Shown here: piece after piece, positions 11,128-19,493 of the stretch
Position numbering within the stretch: position 1 is the stretch's first letter
Layout: each line of letters opens with the position of its first letter
Source of the DNA: JADGNZ01 sp963715895
Lineage (GTDB): Bacteria; Acidobacteriota; Thermoanaerobaculia; Gp7-AA8
DNA: 64,000 bases
NCBI GenBank assembly: GCA_963715895.1
Contig: OY970284.1
Coordinates: 434,001-498,000, forward strand
Direction: 5' to 3'
Program-made: the position numbers and the translations under genes
The notes under the pieces: generated by a model
Database searches by the model: none
Told to the model about the DNA's origin: nothing
Seen by the model: the letters and a program-made list of their open reading frames with translations, nothing else

Positions 11128-12560
11128 ACCCGCACCTCGCCGGCTTCTGATCTGATCTGTGCGCGCTCCGACTCGAGGATGGGATCGACATCCTCGATGA
11201 GAAATCTCTCCGTCTGCTGCGTTGCCAGTCCCGTGTAATTCCCGGGCCGGGCCATGGACTCGATCGATGCGCGATCGATTCCTAAAAGCGGATCCGCGGC
11301 GATGCGATCGAAGAGATCGTTCTCGCCAGCACCCGACTTGAGCGCATCCGCGGACGCCTGCGAATGGATACGCACGCGCTCGTGCAGCACCTGCCGGTCG
11401 CCGCCACGCCGTACCCCTTCCATCATCAGGTTCTCGGTCATCATGAACGGAAGCTCCCGCCGGACATTGGCCGCGATCACTTCCTCGTGGACCACTAGTC
11501 CGGCCGCGATGTTGTCATAGATCAGGGCGATCGCATCGGCGGCGAGGAACGCCTCCGGAATGGCGATGCGGCGGTTTGCCGAATCGTCGAGTGTCCGCTC
11601 GAACCACTGCGTGGCCGCGGTGAAGGCCGGATTGAGGGCGTTGACGATCAGGTGCCGCGCCAGCGCGTCGATCCGCTCGGCACGCATGGGGTTGCGTTTG
11701 TAGGCCATCGCCGAGGAGCCGACCTGCTCCTCTTCGAACGGCTCCTCGATCTCGTGCAGATGCTGGAGGAGCCGCATGTCGTAGGCGAACTTCGATGCCG
11801 ACTGCGCGAAGCCCGACAGCACGTTCACGGTCTGCGAGTCGACTTTCCGCGAATACGTCTGGCCGGAAACGGGGTAGCTGCGCGGCATGCCCACCTTCTC
11901 CGCGACGAGCTGCTCGAGCCGGTTGACCTTGGCCTCATCGCCGTCGAAAAGGTTGAGGAATGATGCCTGCGTTCCGGTGGCCCCTTTCACGCCGAGGAGG
12001 GCGAGCTGGCCGAGACGGAACTCGATCTCGCGATAGTCGAGCAGCAGATCGTGCAGCCACAGCGTGGCCCGTTTGCCTACGGTGGTCAGTTGCGCGGGCT
12101 GGAAATGCGTGAAGGCGAGCGCCGGAGTAGCGCGCCATTTCCAGGCGAAGTCGCGGAGCTTGGCCATCAGGTTGACGATGCGCGAACGGATGATGCCGAG
12201 GGCCTCGTTCATCTGCAGCATGTCGGTGTTGTCGGTGACGAAGGCCGAGGTGGCGCCGAGGTGGATGATCCCCTTGGCGGACGGCGCCTGCAGCCCGAAG
12301 GCGTAGATGTGCGACATCACATCGTGCCGGATCTCGCGCTCGCGGCGCTCGGCATCGGCGTAGTTGATGTCTTCGGCGTGACTTTTCAGATCCGCGATCT
12401 GGTCTGCACTGATTGCCAAGCCGAGCTCTCTCTCCGCCTCGGCGAGTGCAATCCAGAGCTTCCGCCACGTCCGGAATTTGCAGTCGGCGGAGAAGAGGTA
12501 CGACATCTCCTTCGAGGCGTACCGCTCGTTGAGAGGGTTCTGTGCGGTGTCGCGCGTCAC
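11124..12560 (-). CDS. purB: Adenylosuccinate lyase
   Basis: 478 residues. It matches the fumarase/aspartase superfamily, with the signature loop GSSAMAYKRNPMRAER near residues 280-295, which contains the catalytic Ser. HLGATSAFVTDN around residue 98 is another conserved block. It catalyses two beta-eliminations of fumarate in purine synthesis: SAICAR to AICAR, and adenylosuccinate to AMP. Length and start (MTRDTAQNPLNERYAS) fit the family. It is divergent from ftsB with 58 bp between starts and translationally coupled to rlpA. Confidence 0.96.
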   Translation of the reverse strand: MTRDTAQNPLNERYASKEMSYLFSADCKFRTWRKLWIALAEAERELGLAISADQIADLKSHAEDINYADAERREREIRHDVMSHIYAFGLQAPSAKGIIHLGATSAFVTDNTDMLQMNEALGIIRSRIVNLMAKLRDFAWKWRATPALAFTHFQPAQLTTVGKRATLWLHDLLLDYREIEFRLGQLALLGVKGATGTQASFLNLFDGDEAKVNRLEQLVAEKVGMPRSYPVSGQTYSRKVDSQTVNVLSGFAQSASKFAYDMRLLQHLHEIEEPFEEEQVGSSAMAYKRNPMRAERIDALARHLIVNALNPAFTAATQWFERTLDDSANRRIAIPEAFLAADAIALIYDNIAAGLVVHEEVIAANVRRELPFMMTENLMMEGVRRGGDRQVLHERVRIHSQASADALKSGAGENDLFDRIAADPLLGIDRASIESMARPGNYTGLATQQTERFLIEDVDPILESERAQIRSEAGEVRV

Positions 12561-12579
12561 CGATCCGAATTATACGGCG

Positions 12580-12608
12580 TTGACACAGCCGCACCGACCC
12601 GCGACACT
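12580..12608 (+). promoter_or_regulatory. Weak candidate promoter for ftsB
   Basis: TTGACA at 12580-12585 sits 34 bp before the ftsB start. A -10 at 17-bp spacing would be GACACT (12603-12608), a poor match, and would leave almost no leader. Offered only because the purB-ftsB gap is 58 bp. Confidence 0.25.
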
Positions 12609-12618
12609 ACCTTTACAC

Positions 12619-12939
12619 ATGCACCCCGCCGTCTCCACCCGGGCGCCACGCCGCGCCACGCAGGCAATCCGCAGAATCGCCGTGATTCTCGTGGCCCTGC
12701 TGATCCTCGGCGGCATCGCTTCGCTCTTCGTCACCGGCCGCGCCACCTCGGAGCTGCAGCAGTCGCGCAAACGCGTCGAATCACTCCACGCGGAAATTCA
12801 GCAGCTCCAGCAGGAGAACGCCCGCCTGCGCGCCGAGATCGACAGCGTGAAGAAATCGACCTACGCCGTCGAACGGATCGCCCGCGAGGATCTGGGGATG
12901 TCGAAGAGGGGCGAAGTGATTTACCTGCTGCCTCGATAA
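12619..12939 (+). CDS. FtsB/DivIC-type septum initiator
   Basis: 106 residues from the ATG at 12619; a longer in-frame ORF would run into purB and adds no family-like sequence. There is one transmembrane helix (about residues 23-42), then a leucine-zipper coiled coil (SELQQSRKRVESLHAEIQQL and on, about 45-82). A conserved C-terminal end follows: YAVERIAREDLGMSKRGEVI. FtsB/DivIC bridges FtsL and FtsQ/DivIB in the divisome. The stop lies one base before hairpin array C. Confidence 0.88.
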   Translation: MHPAVSTRAPRRATQAIRRIAVILVALLILGGIASLFVTGRATSELQQSRKRVESLHAEIQQLQQENARLRAEIDSVKKSTYAVERIAREDLGMSKRGEVIYLLPR

Positions 12940-12940
12940 C

Positions 12941-13100
12941 GGCGCCTTTGGCGCGTTGTCGGTTGTCGGTTGTCGGTTGTTTGCACCGAGGGCGGCGCAT
13001 CTTCGTTCACTTTTTTGTACGAGCAGATCATCAGGATCCGCACGCAAGACGTCCGCAGACACCAACCGATAACCGATAACCGACAACGCGCGAAGCGCGC
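12941..13100. repeat. Inverted heptamer array C with GCGC caps
   Basis: Left arm 12941-12980 reads GGCGCCTTTGGCGC then GTTGTCG repeats. The right arm 13061-13100 is the complement ending CGCGCGAAGCGCGC. The 80-bp loop is unusually long. The whole element fits exactly between the convergent stops of ftsB (12939) and the M28 peptidase (13103). Confidence 0.92.
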
Positions 13101-13102
13101 AG

Positions 13103-15340
13103 CTACCGCGTCGCCTTCTCCACCTCGGCCACGTACCCCTCGATCACCTTCGACACGATCTCGATCTGTGCATTGGCATCGCTCCATTGCTTCTGTTCGA
13201 TCGCTTCGCGCACCCCAGGGACTGTCTTTACGCCGTAGCCGGTGTAGAAACCGGGGGCGTAGATCTGATGGCGGAACCACGGCCGGCGCGGCAGTCCATT
13301 GGGAAGAAGAAGCGACTGCTCGATGTGCATCAGGGTCCGGTCGAACGCTGCCTGGCGATCGGCGGGGGCAGCGGCGGCGGCGCGATCGAAGTCCTGCGCA
13401 CTCTTCTTCAGATGAGCGACCGCGTTCTGCAGCGGCGCGAAATTGAGATATAGCCCGGCCGGCTCGGCTTTCGGCGCCACGAACGGCCTGGTCGGATCGG
13501 CGGCATTCTCGTAGGCATGCTCGCGCACGAGACGGTTCCGCTCGTCGATCTCGTGGCGTGTCGTTTCGGCGAGCTTCGTCAATTCGTCGAGATAGCGCGA
13601 CATCGTGTCGGCAAAGGTCTTCAGCTCGAACGGCAACACGTCCGCGTTCGCAAGGCGCAATACCAGGCGCCCGGTCGTCTTCGCCTGCGCGATGCCGTAG
13701 TCGAACGTCGGATCGCCAAAGCGTGTGTAGTGATCGAAGGAGTCGTAGACCGAGTGATACGAGCCGCCCCCGCCTTCGCCGCCGTAGCCAATGTTCAACG
13801 CGGCCACGCCAGTGTGCTGCAGGAAGGGCGTGTAGTCGGAGCCCGATCCGAGAGCGTCGAGACGGATCAGATCGCCGTCGTGAGACTCCCTGCGCATCTC
13901 GGCATTCTCACCGCGAGTCGACTCGCGCGTGGCGTCGTGCGCGCGCATGCGCGCCAGAACCGAGACGTTCCGCTCCGGATCGGGGACGTCGCGGGCCACC
14001 TGCGTCACGAGCTTCTCCAGCGTGTGTGATCCAGCCGCATCGAGGAAGCCACGCGAGTTCGTATCGGAATTGATGTAAACGACGCCCTTGCTTCGCAGCT
14101 CGTCGGCATGCGTCTCCGCCCACTCCGTCGATCCGATGAGCCCTTCTTCTTCACCGTCCCACGCCGCGAACTGGATCGTGCGCTTGGGCCGCCAGCCTGT
14201 CTTCGCCAGCTCCCCGATGGCCTTTGCCTCTTCCAATTGAGCGACCTGACCGCTGAGCGGATCGCTGGCGCCGTTCACCCACGCGTCGTGATGATTGCCG
14301 CGCATGATCCACTCGTCGGGATACTGCGAGCCGGTCATGCGCGCGATCACGTCATAGGCCGGCACCATGTTCCAGTTGAACTCCAGCGCCAGGTGGACGC
14401 GCGAGGGGCCGGGGCCCATGTGATAGGTGATCGGCAGCGCGCCGCGCCATTCGGAGGGAGCGACCGGACCGCCGAGCGCGCGCAGCAGCGGCAGCGCGTC
14501 GGAGTACGAGATCGGCAGCACCGGTATCTTCGTGATGACCTCGGCGTCTTTGCGGTCGATCCGTTTCGCATCCTTGGTCGCGCCGACGCCGGGCGTGAGC
14601 GGATCGCCGGGATGCACAGGCATATCCATCACCGAACCGCGCTGCGCGCCGTTCTCGTTTCGCCAGGCGCCCTTCGGGTAGACATCGCCCTGCCCGTAAC
14701 CGTCGTCTTTCGGATCGGAGTAAATGATGCAGCCGATGGCGCCGTGCTCCGCCGCCACCTTCGGCTTGATGCCGCGCCAGGAACCGCCGTAGCGGGTAAT
14801 GACGATCTTCCCCTTCACATCGATGCCGTTGCGCTCCAGGATCTCGTAGTCGGCGGGGATGCCGTAGTTCGCGTAGACGAGATCGCCGGTGACGTCGCCG
14901 TCGATGGAGTAGGCGTTGTAGACAGGAAGCTGCTCGCTCTGCTGCCCCGAGGTGGCATCGCCGGGAACCGGCGGCTCGACGAGTTTGGCCGTGAAGTGCT
15001 CCGGCGCGATCAACTCGACCACGCGCTTCTTTGGCGTCGGGAAGAGGACGCTGAACTCTTCGATGTTCGTGTCGTAGCCCCACGACTTGAAGAGCGAGGC
15101 GATGAACAGCGCGTTGTCGTGGTCGTAGGCCGAGCCGAGGTGATGGGGTCGCGCGGAGAGGCGCTTCATCCAGTCGCGAAGGTCATCACGTTTCAGCGAC
15201 GAATCGAACTGCGCCTCGAGAGCGCGTTCCTTCGCCGCGTCGGCAGCGCTGAACCCAAGCATCGGTGGATCGGAAGCGGGGGACTGGGCGAGGAGGGTGG
15301 TGGCGAGAAAGATGGCGAGGACGATCGCAGTGCGGCGCAT
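13103..15340 (-). CDS. M28 peptidase, glutamate carboxypeptidase II (PSMA)-like
   Basis: 745 residues from the ATG at 15338-15340, which begins a signal peptide (MRRTAIVLAIFLATTLLAQS); 44 upstream in-frame residues lack signal character. The order is typical of PSMA-like enzymes. A PA domain lies around 100-290. The M28 zinc domain follows, with NHHDAWVNGASDPLSG (His and bridging Asp) and AWDGEEEGLIGS (Glu-Glu), GSGSDYTPF, and the last His ligand in YHSVYDSFDHY. The C-terminal dimerisation domain spans about 600-745. It probably removes acidic residues from short peptides in the periplasm. Convergent with ftsB. Confidence 0.93.
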   Translation of the reverse strand: MRRTAIVLAIFLATTLLAQSPASDPPMLGFSAADAAKERALEAQFDSSLKRDDLRDWMKRLSARPHHLGSAYDHDNALFIASLFKSWGYDTNIEEFSVLFPTPKKRVVELIAPEHFTAKLVEPPVPGDATSGQQSEQLPVYNAYSIDGDVTGDLVYANYGIPADYEILERNGIDVKGKIVITRYGGSWRGIKPKVAAEHGAIGCIIYSDPKDDGYGQGDVYPKGAWRNENGAQRGSVMDMPVHPGDPLTPGVGATKDAKRIDRKDAEVITKIPVLPISYSDALPLLRALGGPVAPSEWRGALPITYHMGPGPSRVHLALEFNWNMVPAYDVIARMTGSQYPDEWIMRGNHHDAWVNGASDPLSGQVAQLEEAKAIGELAKTGWRPKRTIQFAAWDGEEEGLIGSTEWAETHADELRSKGVVYINSDTNSRGFLDAAGSHTLEKLVTQVARDVPDPERNVSVLARMRAHDATRESTRGENAEMRRESHDGDLIRLDALGSGSDYTPFLQHTGVAALNIGYGGEGGGGSYHSVYDSFDHYTRFGDPTFDYGIAQAKTTGRLVLRLANADVLPFELKTFADTMSRYLDELTKLAETTRHEIDERNRLVREHAYENAADPTRPFVAPKAEPAGLYLNFAPLQNAVAHLKKSAQDFDRAAAAAPADRQAAFDRTLMHIEQSLLLPNGLPRRPWFRHQIYAPGFYTGYGVKTVPGVREAIEQKQWSDANAQIEIVSKVIEGYVAEVEKATR

Positions 15341-15407
15341 GAGCGGGGATTGTAAACGGTCGGAGCGTCCGTCGATCGCGTCAAATTCCGGGCTTGCTGG
15401 TATCTCG

Positions 15408-17012
15408 CTATGCCGTCCGCCGCGGGGGCAGGTATGTGTCCAACGCCTTCTCCAACCTTGCGCCGAGGCCAAGTAGGGGCTCGGCCGCTTTCGGAAGACC
15501 GCGATTCAATGACCGCAGGACGAAACTTGTCAGTTCCGACGTCTTGCTCATACCGAATACACCTGTGAGCACGGCGAGCAAGTGCTTGCCGGGGAGTATT
15601 GCAAGCATCGCTGTAGTTCCGCCACGAAGTGCTTCGTGAACGCGGTCTTCCTCTTCCGCAAACATGTTCGTGGTTCTCGTCGGAAGGTCCAACTCGCTCA
15701 ACGCCGCCGCATGATTGGACGAGGTATCCAACAACGTCTGTGCGATTTGCGCACCTCGGAACGCACCGTCCAACAGGTCTCCGACGCGTGAGCGAACGCG
15801 ACGGGCAACCACAGCCGATAGGGTTCTGCCCTGAAACTCCGTGCGTATTCGATCCAGAAACTCGGCCCATACCGAGTCTGGATCCCTCCCGAAATACTCC
15901 GCCAGAGCACTGACGACAGAGCGATCGCACAGAAGACTCTCGATTTCATGAACCGGTAGCACGATCACCCCATCAGTAAGCGCGTTTAGTACCGCATCGG
16001 AATCAAAGTCCCGATCTACAAGCCCTATCACTTCCGCGGCTACGATACCAACAGTTTTGAGTCCGGACACAGCGGCGCAGACTGATGACCGATCGCCGGA
16101 GGCTATGGCAAAGGTATCGTCAGCGTCAAACCACGCGGAAAACAATTCGCTCGCAAAACCCTTTCCAGATTCACCTTCGTAAAGAAAGATCCGCCTAGCG
16201 TAGAAAGGCAGCGTTGCCGCGCCCAAGACTTCCGCCGCTATCGATGAGGGGAGTTCGTCGACTACCACAGGTGAAGCTGTCGTGCTGGATCTAGCAATTA
16301 GCACCGTCGCGCTTCGTCGAGAAAGCGTGAAGGTCAGATCGTGTGTGATGTACACAAAGCGACAGTCCGGGCGCAACTTCTCCGCTTCGTTCCAGAACTG
16401 CACGGACAATCGGCTATGCATGTGAAGTTCCGGCTCATCAACGACAAGCACCGCTTGTTCCGACGTGAGGACTCGTGCTGCCATGTAGAGCACGGTGCGC
16501 TCTCCATCACTCATCCTTCGAAGTTCGTACGGCTCAGCAGTCGCCTCCGCGTCGAGTCTTCTGACTTTAGGGAAAAAGCCACCTATCTCAAGCTTCCTGT
16601 TTGGAAACAGCCTGCCCCAAAGGCCCTGCAAGAGAATGAGCTTTGTGTCGTTGACCGGCTGGAGTGGCTGAGCGGTAGCGATCGCGAGCTCGTTTTGCTG
16701 TGTAAGCAGGTTCGTATGCTCCTGAACCAGTTTGGACAGGATAAAGTTGATGTCTTGCGTTGGCTCCCAGGGAGAAGCGTGCCAGTGCTCCTGCTGCGAT
16801 CGCACATTGTTCAGGAGATTTCGTTCCTCTTGAACCGGAAGACTGTCATCCACCCATGTGCGGCGCTGTGCACTGATTCCGTTCGCTTTGTTTAACTGCG
16901 TAATTTTTTGCGCTAGCTGCGTCTTGCCTGATCCGTTCGGACCCAAGATGACGATCGGCCCCTCACCTTCATTTTCGCCGAGACCTGGAATTACAATCTT
17001 TGAATGACCCAC
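15408..17012 (-). CDS. AAA/ABC-type ATPase fused to a TOPRIM-like (DUF4435-like) domain; probable defence protein
   Basis: 534 residues from a GTG at 17010-17012. Residues 1-270 are an ABC-type ATPase: Walker A GPNGSGKT (about 24-31), signature RRMSDGERTVLYMAARVL, Walker B AVLVVDEPELHMHS, and switch His in VYITHD. The C-terminal half resembles DUF4435/TOPRIM domains: FLYEGESGKGF (acidic Glu), VIGLVDRDFD (Asp-x-Asp) and EIESLL. OLD nucleases and the PARIS pair AriA (ATPase) and AriB (TOPRIM-like, DUF4435) combine these parts, and single-chain AriAB fusions are known. The gene is visibly richer in A/T than its neighbours and stands alone, which suggests transfer. The assignment to PARIS rather than a general OLD-like ATPase is an inference. 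Confidence 0.75.
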   Translation of the reverse strand: MGHSKIVIPGLGENEGEGPIVILGPNGSGKTQLAQKITQLNKANGISAQRRTWVDDSLPVQEERNLLNNVRSQQEHWHASPWEPTQDINFILSKLVQEHTNLLTQQNELAIATAQPLQPVNDTKLILLQGLWGRLFPNRKLEIGGFFPKVRRLDAEATAEPYELRRMSDGERTVLYMAARVLTSEQAVLVVDEPELHMHSRLSVQFWNEAEKLRPDCRFVYITHDLTFTLSRRSATVLIARSSTTASPVVVDELPSSIAAEVLGAATLPFYARRIFLYEGESGKGFASELFSAWFDADDTFAIASGDRSSVCAAVSGLKTVGIVAAEVIGLVDRDFDSDAVLNALTDGVIVLPVHEIESLLCDRSVVSALAEYFGRDPDSVWAEFLDRIRTEFQGRTLSAVVARRVRSRVGDLLDGAFRGAQIAQTLLDTSSNHAAALSELDLPTRTTNMFAEEEDRVHEALRGGTTAMLAILPGKHLLAVLTGVFGMSKTSELTSFVLRSLNRGLPKAAEPLLGLGARLEKALDTYLPPRRTA

Positions 17013-17502
17013 ATATCCCTCTGATGTCGCAAAGATGTTGAAATTGACAGCATTTTGTCGACTACAATACGAACGGAAGCTTCTGATGTGGAGCCTCAGA
17101 TCACATAGTAGCGCATAGCGACGAGCCCTTTCGTCAAGGGTCGCGCTCTGGTCGTTAGCGACGGCTGATTATGTAGGTCAACACTAGCTCTGATGTGACG
17201 AAACTTTCTCGTCGCGGTGGGACGCGGAGCGCGCCAGCTAGGCCCCATGGAAGTCCCGCCATCACACGGAGTGGGCGATGCTGACCTCGATTCGGCCGAC
17301 GCCGGATCATTCGGCGGCTGGACTCCGGACGCGTCACGGACGGTATCCGATGGTGTGAGCGATAGCGAGCGACCACCGGCATCCCCATCGAACAATCGAA
17401 CCCGGATGGGTCGCGAGGTCCGTTCGCTCGGTATCGCGTCCGTTCCAAACGACCCCGGCCGGTTGTACAATCCGCATTCAATCCACAACTCAGGAGACCA
17501 AC
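17013..17502. other. Long intergenic region between two divergent genes
   Basis: About 490 bp with no convincing gene; the frames that stay open look like composition artefacts. The word CTGATGT occurs three times (17021, 17083, 17190), twice within CTCTGATGT followed by a purine-rich run. This could be an operator for the leftward ATPase gene. TACAAT at 17466-17471 is a good -10 for the rightward membrane protein gene, with a poor -35. The G/C level rises from left to right across the region, which may mark the edge of the transferred ATPase gene. Confidence 0.5.
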
Positions 17503-18801
17503 ATGACCGAGACTTCGTCCGGGAAGAATGTCGATTCGTGGACAGTGGGCGCAATCGCTAACTCACAGAAGACGCTCCTGGTCATCATCTCCGCCTTATT
17601 CGCCGCGGCTCCGGTGATCGCCCGAGTCTTCTTCTTCAAGATCAATATCACGCACACCCCCTCGCAGCTCATCTTCTTCGGACTGGCGCCGCTGCCCGGC
17701 CTCATCGGCCTGATCACGTACGTTTCGAGCCAGAAGGGCCGCTATGAGCTGCAGAAGGATGAGCTCGCGCAGATGCAGAGCCTCACGCCGGCTACCGACA
17801 CGAATTTCGCCGATGCCAGCAAGTTCGAGCCGTCGTTCGTGGCCTGGCTCACCGGCGCGCTGCTGCTTACGGGAGTCTTTCTCATCGTCGCCGTTCTGGC
17901 GCCGCACGCGAGCTCGCAGAATCCGGCGGAGATGGGTATCGTCTTCGCCGGCTACGGCACGTACGTCAGCACGCTCTGGTTCATGCTCGGACGCCTGAAC
18001 GCGCATGCGCTGTCGCCGCGTTTCCTGCTCAACAGCACGCTGAAGGCCTCCATCGGAATCCTCATCGGCTTCATCGCCGCGAAGTCGGTCGGCTTCTTCG
18101 GCAAGGCCGAGTCCGCGATGTCCGCGCAGATGCTGCTCTTCATGATCGGCTTCTTCCACGACTGGGCCCTCGGCTACATCCGCAAGAAGGCGGTGGAACT
18201 CTTTCAGGTGAATCAGAGTCCCGGCACCGCGCCGGAGCTCCCGCTGGCCATGATCGAAGGGGTGGACGACGCCGCGGCCGATCTGCTCGATGAGCTCGGA
18301 ATCTCGACGGCGCAGCACCTGGCCATGCAGAGCCCCGTGGAGCTGTCGATGCGCTCGCTCTATCCGATCAAGCGGGTCGTCGACTGGATCGATCAGGCGC
18401 TGCTCACGCTCTACTTCCGCGACAAGATCGTCGCGGCCCGCGAGCTCGGCATGCGCGGGATGAGCGAGTTCATCGCCGTGTACGAACAGGCGGCGGGCAT
18501 TCACGGCGGCAGAGCCGATCAGGCCAAAGAGTTGATGACCGTGCTGGCGCAGAAGCTCGGCATGTCGGAATCGGCGCTCTATCTGATGGCCGGCGCATGC
18601 CGTCACGACGACAGCGTGAAGTTCCTGTACGACCTGCGGCACTTCAATGAGGTGCCACTGCCCGAATTACCGGTGGCTGGTGACGACAGACTGGAGATTC
18701 TCAAGGCAGATACGACAACCCAGCAGCCCGCGAAGACGGTGAACGTGGATTCCAATCTGGTTCGTCCAACGGCGGATCCCGCCGCGGGGCCACCGTCATA
18801 A
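17503..18801 (+). CDS. Multi-pass membrane protein with possible C-terminal helix-hairpin-helix region
   Basis: 432 residues; the ATG follows CAGGAG at seven bases. Five or six hydrophobic segments occupy residues 22-230, with a charged cytosolic loop after the second (GRYELQKDELAQMQSLTP). After the last segment comes a soluble region of about 190 residues. Its first part, IEGVDDAAADLLDELGISTA (about 250-270), looks like a helix-hairpin-helix of the DUF4332 kind. The tail is polar and disordered, ending in Pro-rich sequence. I do not recognise the family. The gene is followed 17 bp later by another unknown gene, so they may be co-transcribed. Confidence 0.7.
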   Translation: MTETSSGKNVDSWTVGAIANSQKTLLVIISALFAAAPVIARVFFFKINITHTPSQLIFFGLAPLPGLIGLITYVSSQKGRYELQKDELAQMQSLTPATDTNFADASKFEPSFVAWLTGALLLTGVFLIVAVLAPHASSQNPAEMGIVFAGYGTYVSTLWFMLGRLNAHALSPRFLLNSTLKASIGILIGFIAAKSVGFFGKAESAMSAQMLLFMIGFFHDWALGYIRKKAVELFQVNQSPGTAPELPLAMIEGVDDAAADLLDELGISTAQHLAMQSPVELSMRSLYPIKRVVDWIDQALLTLYFRDKIVAARELGMRGMSEFIAVYEQAAGIHGGRADQAKELMTVLAQKLGMSESALYLMAGACRHDDSVKFLYDLRHFNEVPLPELPVAGDDRLEILKADTTTQQPAKTVNVDSNLVRPTADPAAGPPS

Positions 18802-18818
18802 CGCATTAAGATTCACAC

Positions 18819-19334
18819 GTGGCGCTCGTCTTCGTCGCTGGCAATGCCGCCGACGTCTTTGCTCCCGATCTCGCGAAGGCGATCGACGCCGGGCTGCGGA
18901 ATCGTTTTCCGGCGCTGGCGGCCGTTCGCGGCGAGCCGTATCGCTCCGATCCGGTCGAAGGCATCGGTTGGCCCCAACTGCAGACGCGCGTGATGCGGAC
19001 GATCGAATCCGCGCCGCACCTCTCCGGACTGGATGCCTACCAGTCGGTCTACCTCCCACTGCGGTTCGAGCGTGTCGAACGGATCGTGATCCCCACCGTC
19101 GCCGATCCCTTCGAGGCCGGCAGTCTCGATGCCCTGCTCGACGAATTGCGCCTCTTCGCCGCAAAAGCCTCGCTGCCGGCCGACGACGTCGAGCTCATGC
19201 AACTGGCGGCGAAGTACCTCGAAGACGATGCGCTCTTCGATACCGATCTCGACATCCAGACCTACGTACAACTCTTCCTGACCGCGAAACAGGCCGCGGC
19301 GCATGGAGTGGGGTTGTGGATCGAAGTGGAGTGA
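18819..19334 (+). CDS. Hypothetical cytosolic protein
   Basis: 171 residues from a GTG at 18819. No signal peptide, membrane segment or cysteine pair. It opens VFVAGNAADVFAPDLAKAID and has a helical, acidic C-terminal half. A comparable open frame exists on the other strand but is Arg-rich and shadow-like. I do not recognise the family. It sits 17 bp after the membrane protein gene, and array D starts 5 bp after its stop. Confidence 0.6.
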   Translation: MALVFVAGNAADVFAPDLAKAIDAGLRNRFPALAAVRGEPYRSDPVEGIGWPQLQTRVMRTIESAPHLSGLDAYQSVYLPLRFERVERIVIPTVADPFEAGSLDALLDELRLFAAKASLPADDVELMQLAAKYLEDDALFDTDLDIQTYVQLFLTAKQAAAHGVGLWIEVE

Positions 19335-19339
19335 GAGGG

Positions 19340-19485
19340 GGTTGCTGGGTTGCTGGGTTGCGAGGTCTCGCGGCTGCGGGGTCTCGGGGTAGTACCTCGC
19401 CGACACTCGGGTCTGCTATACCTCCAGCCGCGAGACGCGCAACCCCGAGACCCCGCAACCCAGTAACGTAGCAACCTAGCAACCC
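19340..19485. repeat. Inverted array D (words TTGCTGGG and GTCTCGGG)
   Basis: Left arm 19340-19390 has TTGCTGGG words and then GGTCTCG words. The right arm 19425-19485 has CGAGACC and then GCAACCCA words, in the matching mirrored order. The loop is about 34 bp. It fills the gap between a hypothetical gene and mprF, ending 8 bp before the mprF ATG, where it may mask the ribosome binding site in mRNA. Confidence 0.9.
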
Positions 19486-19493
19486 GACAAACC

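Noticed and set aside
17096..17561. Open frames of 114-152 residues in the 17 kb intergenic region
   Set aside because: Both strands open over the same bases, residue composition is unlike neighbours, and no ribosome binding site supports either.
18813..19406. 197-residue leftward frame opposite the hypothetical gene at 18819
   Set aside because: It runs through array D and has an Arg/Glu-rich shadow-like composition; the rightward frame looks more protein-like.
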